The notes under the pieces were generated by a model, which had not been told where the DNA came from, did not search any database, and was given only the letters and a program-made list of their open reading frames with translations. Source: Plakobranchus ocellatus (taxonomy: Eukaryota; Mollusca; Gastropoda; Plakobranchidae). Taken from it: a stretch of DNA of 22,398 bases. The stretch covers positions 178,434 to 200,831 of the forward strand of contig BLXT01007492.1 of NCBI GenBank assembly GCA_019648995.1. The letters run 5' to 3'. Shown here one piece after another: positions 10,901 through 16,900 of this stretch (positions are counted from its first letter, which is position 1; every line of letters begins with the position of its first letter). A program made the position numbers and the translations under genes.

Positions 10901-13900
10901 NNNNNNNNNNNNNNNNNNNNNNNNNNNNNNNNNNNNNNNNNNNNNNNNNNNNNNNNNNNNNNNNNNNNNNNNNNNNNNNNNNNNNNNNNNNNNNNNNNNN
11001 NNNNNNNNNNNNNNNNNNNNNNNNNNNNNNNNNNNNNNNNNNNNNNNNNNNNNNNNNNNNNNNNNNNNNNNNNNNNNNNNNNNNNNNNNNNNNNNNNNNN
11101 NNNNNNNNNNNNNNNNNNNNNNNNNNNNNNNNNNNNNNNNNNNNNNNNNNNNNNNNNNNNNNNNNNNNNNNNNNNNNNNNNNNNNNNNNNNNNNNNNNNN
11201 NNNNNNNNNNNNNNNNNNNNNNNNNNNNNNNNNNNNNNNNNNNNNNNNNNNNNNNNNNNNNNNNNNNNNNNNNNNNNNNNNNNNNNNNNNNNNNNNNNNN
11301 NNNNNNNNNNNNNNNNNNNNNNNNNNNNNNNNNNNNNNNNNNNNNNNNNNNNNNNNNNNNNNNNNNNNNNNNNNNNNNNNNNNNNNNNNNNNNNNNNNNN
11401 NNNNNNNNNNNNNNNNNNNNNNNNNNNNNNNNNNNNNNNNNNNNNNNNNNNNNNNNNNNNNNNNNNNNNNNAAGCCCAATACTGTTACCAGTACCTCACA
11501 GTACAGGTGGCCAGGCCTGATGTCTGGCTAGGTCTAGGTCTACTGCACACACCTGTCCATCCCTTTTCTTTCACCACTCACTTACGCAGCGGGACCGTGC
11601 CAGAAACTCCCTACATGACCCTAGGTCCCTTCAGCGCTAAGCTAAGCAAACACTGTTGTATCACAGCCGATAATAAAGTCATCTCTCTTGTGAAGAACTT
11701 CAGTACCAGAAAACTTACTTAGGGGATGATGAAATTGTGAAAACTCCATTATAACAGGAGCAAGAACCTCTTAACTGAAAAGGAAAGAGAAGGATATAGA
11801 GAAATTGATGAAAAAGAGAGAAAGATTCGTGGATATGCGTGTTCATTCACATTATGGTGTGACGATGGGTGGTATTGGTTTAACTTAATATTTCGGAAGT
11901 TGGTTACTCTCCGTTATTAATCTTACTTATTTAATGCACTATTCTTAATTCAAAATAGAAATCAAACTCCCTATAATTTCGGTTTTAACGTGTTCCACTA
12001 TAACTGTTTTGCTGAAAAAGTGACTATGTGAAAAAACAATTTACACTTTCTAGAAAGCACTAACCACAGACTCATGCAGTGATATGAAACACTGCAAGAC
12101 AATTTAGAAGGTTATGAGAAAAATAAGATGTGATAAATTCAAAATTCTGACAACAGTACCTTTTTTTTTTTTAGTATACTTAAGGCAGAAAAACAGACAA
12201 GGCCATGACAGCGCATTTTCTGCGCGGGCATTAAAATATTTTGTAAAATATCCCATATTTTTGCCATTGAGATTAATTTATTCGAAACATGTGCTATTCT
12301 GAAAGCTGTGTTAGAAAGAATTTGCAATAACTTTGTGTTTTAGTTTTAGTGATTTTCTGCAGTAATAAAGTTGTGAGGTTGTAGGAATCACGACAGGAAG
12401 GATCTACTTGGATTTAGGAGTGGACTTTCCAAGGTATGACGGAAATAAATTGTAGCATTTTTTTTCCGAGTTAAAGTTGTTTTTTTTTCATTCAAAGTTC
12501 AAATTGTGTACTCATTCAAAGATTATTTTTTTTTAAATGTTTAATGTTGTTGATTTGCCAATCAAAAAAAGGTCATGTAATGACTTAGTTTTGTCATGAA
12601 AACCTTTGTCTATTTTTCAATAAATTTGAACCTTCTTCTTCTTTTGTAAAAGTAGATTTGAAGCCTACTTCTGGTCATTTGAACCTAGGTGGTGAAAAAT
12701 AAGTTAATATTCAATAAAGGGGAAAAAAAGCCTATTGCAGGCCTCCTTTGTCCCTAAGATTAAATCACATGATAAACTATAGGCCAACCTATAAAGGTTT
12801 ATGGAAGGTGATCTCTATCCTTATTGTTAAATTTCAGTAGAAGTAAAAAAAAGTATACAAATACCACACTCCCAGAAACAGATAAATAAGTTTAAGGATC
12901 TTGAAGATGCAATGGTAGTAGAAGGCAAGGAAATAAATATTGTAAAAGAAAACAACCACTGACTTAAACTTATAAAAACAAATGAAACAACACAGAGTAT
13001 ACGGAAAAATGTTTCGCCATGAGGCTTTATCAGAAAAAAAATGACTAACACAAATAATCTACCATAGAAACATACTCGAGCATGACATTTCTATGGTAGA
13101 TTATTTGTGTTAGTAATTTTTTTTCTGATAAAGCCTCATGGCGAAACATTTTTCCGTATACTCTGTGTTGTTTTATTTGCTTTTATAAGTTTAAGTTGGT
13201 GGTTGTTTTTTTTTACAATACTTATTGTTAAAAATATTCTTATCATTTCCTTTCTGTTTCAGAGAAAATAATATATATTGGCTTATCTGATTAAGAAGAA
13301 CTACTAAACTAGTGTAAAGGCTTGAAATAAAGGTAATATATTTTGTTTTGAGTAAAGAATCTATAGCAGATTGAGGTTTGAAAAATAATTTCCCTTTCAT
13401 GCAAATTATGATGAAACATTTTATGGTCATCAAATCAGAAGCAAAAGGGAAAAAAAGAAAGAAATTAGGGAAGCAAAGGTCAACATTGAAAACAGGGTCA
13501 TATATCTAAGATATATACACAATTAGCCAAGACACTTCAAAGTAAACAATTCAATTTGACATGCAGACAAGTTTCACATAAAAGGTACATAAAGCCAGAA
13601 AACAAACATAACTGAGTAAAAGTAAAAAAAAAAATATATATATATATATATATATTGTTAGCATTAATATTGGTCAGGATGCATGATAATTTTTTTAATA
13701 ACATCTTAGTTTATGCACACTGTATAAAAATTGTGCAGAAAGTAATCTTTGCACTTTTTTTTTCACAGATTATCAAGTTGAGAAGGATCAAAGATAAATA
13801 TTTGTGCCTCTGAATTGAGGAAAAATAACTATATATCAGAGAATGTGACCCTCATCTATAAAGCAAGAGTACCAACCTGGTATTTATAATCAGAAAAGAA

Positions 13901-16900
13901 AAGAAAACAGAAGGAGTGAATGCTCTTTAAATGTTTGCAGCTCGTTTTCTTTTTCTGTTGCGCTTGTCAATATATTCATTTATTTTTCTCATTTTGCTTT
14001 TTTTTTTTTTTTTTGTCAAGATGTTTAAACATCTTCTTTTAATGTTTTAAAACATGTTATGTATAATAAAAGAAAGCTTGCCAAAAAAGTTGTCTCCTTG
14101 TATGAATTTTTTTCAATCTCTTTTTATTTTTATTGTCCATTGTCATAGAATTGTCTTCCTTTCACTAAAAAACGTAATAAAGTCCTCCCAACACACGGAT
14201 TTGGAGTTCATATATCTAATTTGTAGATTTTATGAGGTGTGATGACTTATAAAGTGCATTTGGAGTATTTCCTTTGGGAAAATAAGACTTTCTGGATTTA
14301 AAGAAAATTTGGAGTCGGTGACCTTGACCTCCTGTAATGCATTTCGTAAGAGTCTGTTGCTCAAAATTTTTACAATTCTGAATTCCCCAGACTAAGCTTA
14401 GGCCCACACTGGAGGCAGCAGTTCACATGTTCAACAATACATGTTTTGAAATACTCTCTTTGGTGCCAGCGTACAACAAGTCGGCAACTTGTCGGAGCGT
14501 TGAAGTTATCCTTTGTGTTTTACAGCCGGTCTTACATCAGTGGCTCTGTCGGATAAGGGAAAGGGGGATGCCATTATGTTACCACACATAATTCTACTGA
14601 CCGTTGCCGCGCGAAACAAGAGGCCAGTCTTGTTACGCAAATTATCAGGCTAACTTGTCGGTGGGTGGCGCACAGTAACTGCGACATCAGTCCTTCAAGT
14701 TAGCCATGACAAGTCGCATCGCCTTAACTCACTGACTACCAGACTTTTTTCCCTAATAATTCCCTGTGTACCAGACATTTCGGGGATATTTTCAAAAAAT
14801 CATTGTTCATTTATTAGTATAGATATACCTATGAAATTTGTGCCATACTTTTTCAAGATAATAAAGATTGCATAACAAAAAAAATTTTGAGTCTATGTCA
14901 TTTGATTGATTTTTTAGATCTAGATATTGATTTAGATCTAACTGCAACTTGAGGCTGGGGTTTAGATTTAGAGGTGAGGCTTGATTTGCCCCTACCTTTT
15001 TCCTTTCCCTCTACCTTTGGAGAGACTAGACTAGGTCTTTTTACGATTTGGGGGCTCATAATGTGGATCTTATACATTTCCGGCAATGCTATCAATATCT
15101 AAACTTTCATCATTGTCTAAATCTACGAGACTCCATCTAGAAATCAGTCAGAAACAGGTAGCTGCTAGAGGTGTCGTAAAATTGCTCTCCTGCTGGTAGT
15201 AATCGTCTGAAAATTTTTTTGCCTTATATCATTCGAAAGCTTAATGGCTAAGCTAACAGACGCGGTAACTTTTACTGCAATTGTTGCAATATTTACATGG
15301 GGAAAAAATTCGGAAATTGGAACCCGCAGGAGTTACAGGATTGGTATTTTCCCGCAAATGTTGCGGGTAAAGTAGCCAGTGAGTTAAGTGTGGGCCTACG
15401 CTAAGAGCTAAATTTTAATATATGATACATCACTGTGCATTAAATGTTAAAAATGGCCAAAAATTGACTTTTCAAGTAGGTGCTCAAGAGCTCTGTCTGT
15501 TTTCTGCCATGAAAAATGGCCAAAAATTGACTTTTCAAGTAGGTGCTCAAGAGCTCTATCTGTTTTCTGCCATGAAAAATGGCCAAAAATTGACTTCAAG
15601 TAGGTGCTCAAGAGCTCTATCTGTTATCTGCCTTATTCCTGCCACCAGAGTTGCCATTTTTTGGCGTTATTCCATATATTCATATCTGTGCTCATCATTG
15701 AAAAGCAGTTTAAGTTTATGTCAATAGTTTAATATGTTTAAAATAATTCTGGTCTCATGGCTTTTTTAGAATGTTTATCTAGATGTATGTTTATTTTTTG
15801 AAGTGGCCATTCCTTACATATGTCTTTTTTCTTTGACAGGTGTTGGCGTTGTAGATGGTCTGCTTTATGCTGTGGGGGGCCATGATGGACCATTAGTCAG
15901 GAAGAGTGTTGAAGCATACTGTATGGAAACAGATACGTGGACTGCAGTAGCTGACATGCATATGAGCAGACGTAATGCAGGTATATTCATTCATTTGCAT
16001 TTCAGATTTGTTCTGGGCACGTATTATTTATTTTCATGCAAACTTTTCCTTCAACTGATCAAAACTTGACCATGTTTGTATTTCTTCTGCAAATTCAGCT
16101 GCTTAGCAGCTTAAATTTATTGTACAGAGATGCCAAATTTCCTAGGGCTGGAAATCGTCCGCCTAGGGACAGATTTCTGCTCATCGTGACCTTGTCATCC
16201 TCTTATCAAAAGGCAGCTTCTGCCTTTTATTTTTGAAATTATCATTTTTATGTATAATTAAAAAAATAAATAAATAAATAAAAAAAAAGAGATATAACTT
16301 GTGCCTTTGGCTCTTGCAGTAAAATTTCAGTCTTTTCTATCCTTGGCTATTCCCATTCCTAACTATTCTTGTTTTCTTAAAAATCAACACAGTTGTGGTT
16401 TATAAAGTCCAATATAGACCCTACTTAAATATTTTGTTTCATTTTTTTAATGGTGATGAATGGAATAAAGCCATTCAATGTCTCAACCCCTAGTCAGTCA
16501 GACATCTACCTGTCAAAGGCCTACAGAATGTATATTTCAAATCATTTTTAATACTAGAGTGGCTAGACATGAGTTATTTATTTAAGTGAAAGAGAGTGAA
16601 ATATAATGCAATTTGTTACAGCTATAGATCTAGATCTAAAACTAAAGTTAGAAGATCATTATGTTCTCAGTCAAAAATAAAATAATGTAGACCTAGTTAT
16701 GAGATCTGCATCAAGATTCTAGATAAAAATTAGAGATTTACAAGATTTAGGTAGATCTAACTGAAATTTTTTTTTTTTTTTTTTCATACTGATTTCTTCA
16801 GTTCTTGAAATTTTTAGATTGAAAATTCAAGCAGGGTTTAAATTTGGCTTGGTCTCCAGACTAGGCTTAAAGAGCTTAGACTTTCAGTAAAACTTAAGCC

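Larger units (their letters stand above)
14392..15405. mobile_element. Older inverted-repeat element interrupted by a piggyBac-like insertion
   Basis: AGCTTAGGCCCACACT at 14395-14410 is inverted at 15387-15402 with one mismatch. A possible 5-bp target duplication CTAAG flanks it (14392-14396 and 15401-15405). Removing the inner element leaves about 350 bp, GC-richer than the rest of the intron and containing repeated aacttgtcgg/acaagtcg strings. This is the size of a MITE, but the ends are not proven and no family is recognised. Confidence 0.4.
9088..15839 (+). other. Intron 10 (6752 bp, phase 1), repeat island
   Basis: The largest intron, about twenty times the length of introns 5-9, separating kelch repeats 4 and 5. 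Nearly all clear repeat elements of the window lie here and are listed separately. The stretches 9088-9988, 12016-12931, 13227-13633 and 13656-14391 are AT-rich with no recognisable gene. The donor cag|gttagt and acceptor tttgacag join in phase, so the coding sequence is complete across the gap. Confidence 0.85.

Noticed and set aside
10682..11471. A missing kelch exon inside the gap
   Set aside because: Exons 10 and 11 join in phase and give six complete kelch repeats as in KLHL2/3, so no constitutive coding exon is required there.
10611..11531. Three long open frames across the gap (plus and minus strands)
   Set aside because: They consist almost entirely of X residues from the N run, so they are artefacts of translating unknown bases.
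12827..13433. Minus-strand frames over and beside the palindrome (12827-13051 and 13191-13433)
   Set aside because: They are explained by the palindrome arms and AT-rich flanks. The residues are hydrophobic low-complexity without family features.
15449..15635. CRISPR-like array
   Set aside because: The repeats are head-to-tail with no unique spacers, and the window is eukaryotic.
15422..15727. 101-codon frame with a 21-residue repeat
   Set aside because: It is produced by the 63-bp minisatellite. The third unit is out of phase, the array is intronic and no splice sites in frame with the kelch exons flank it.
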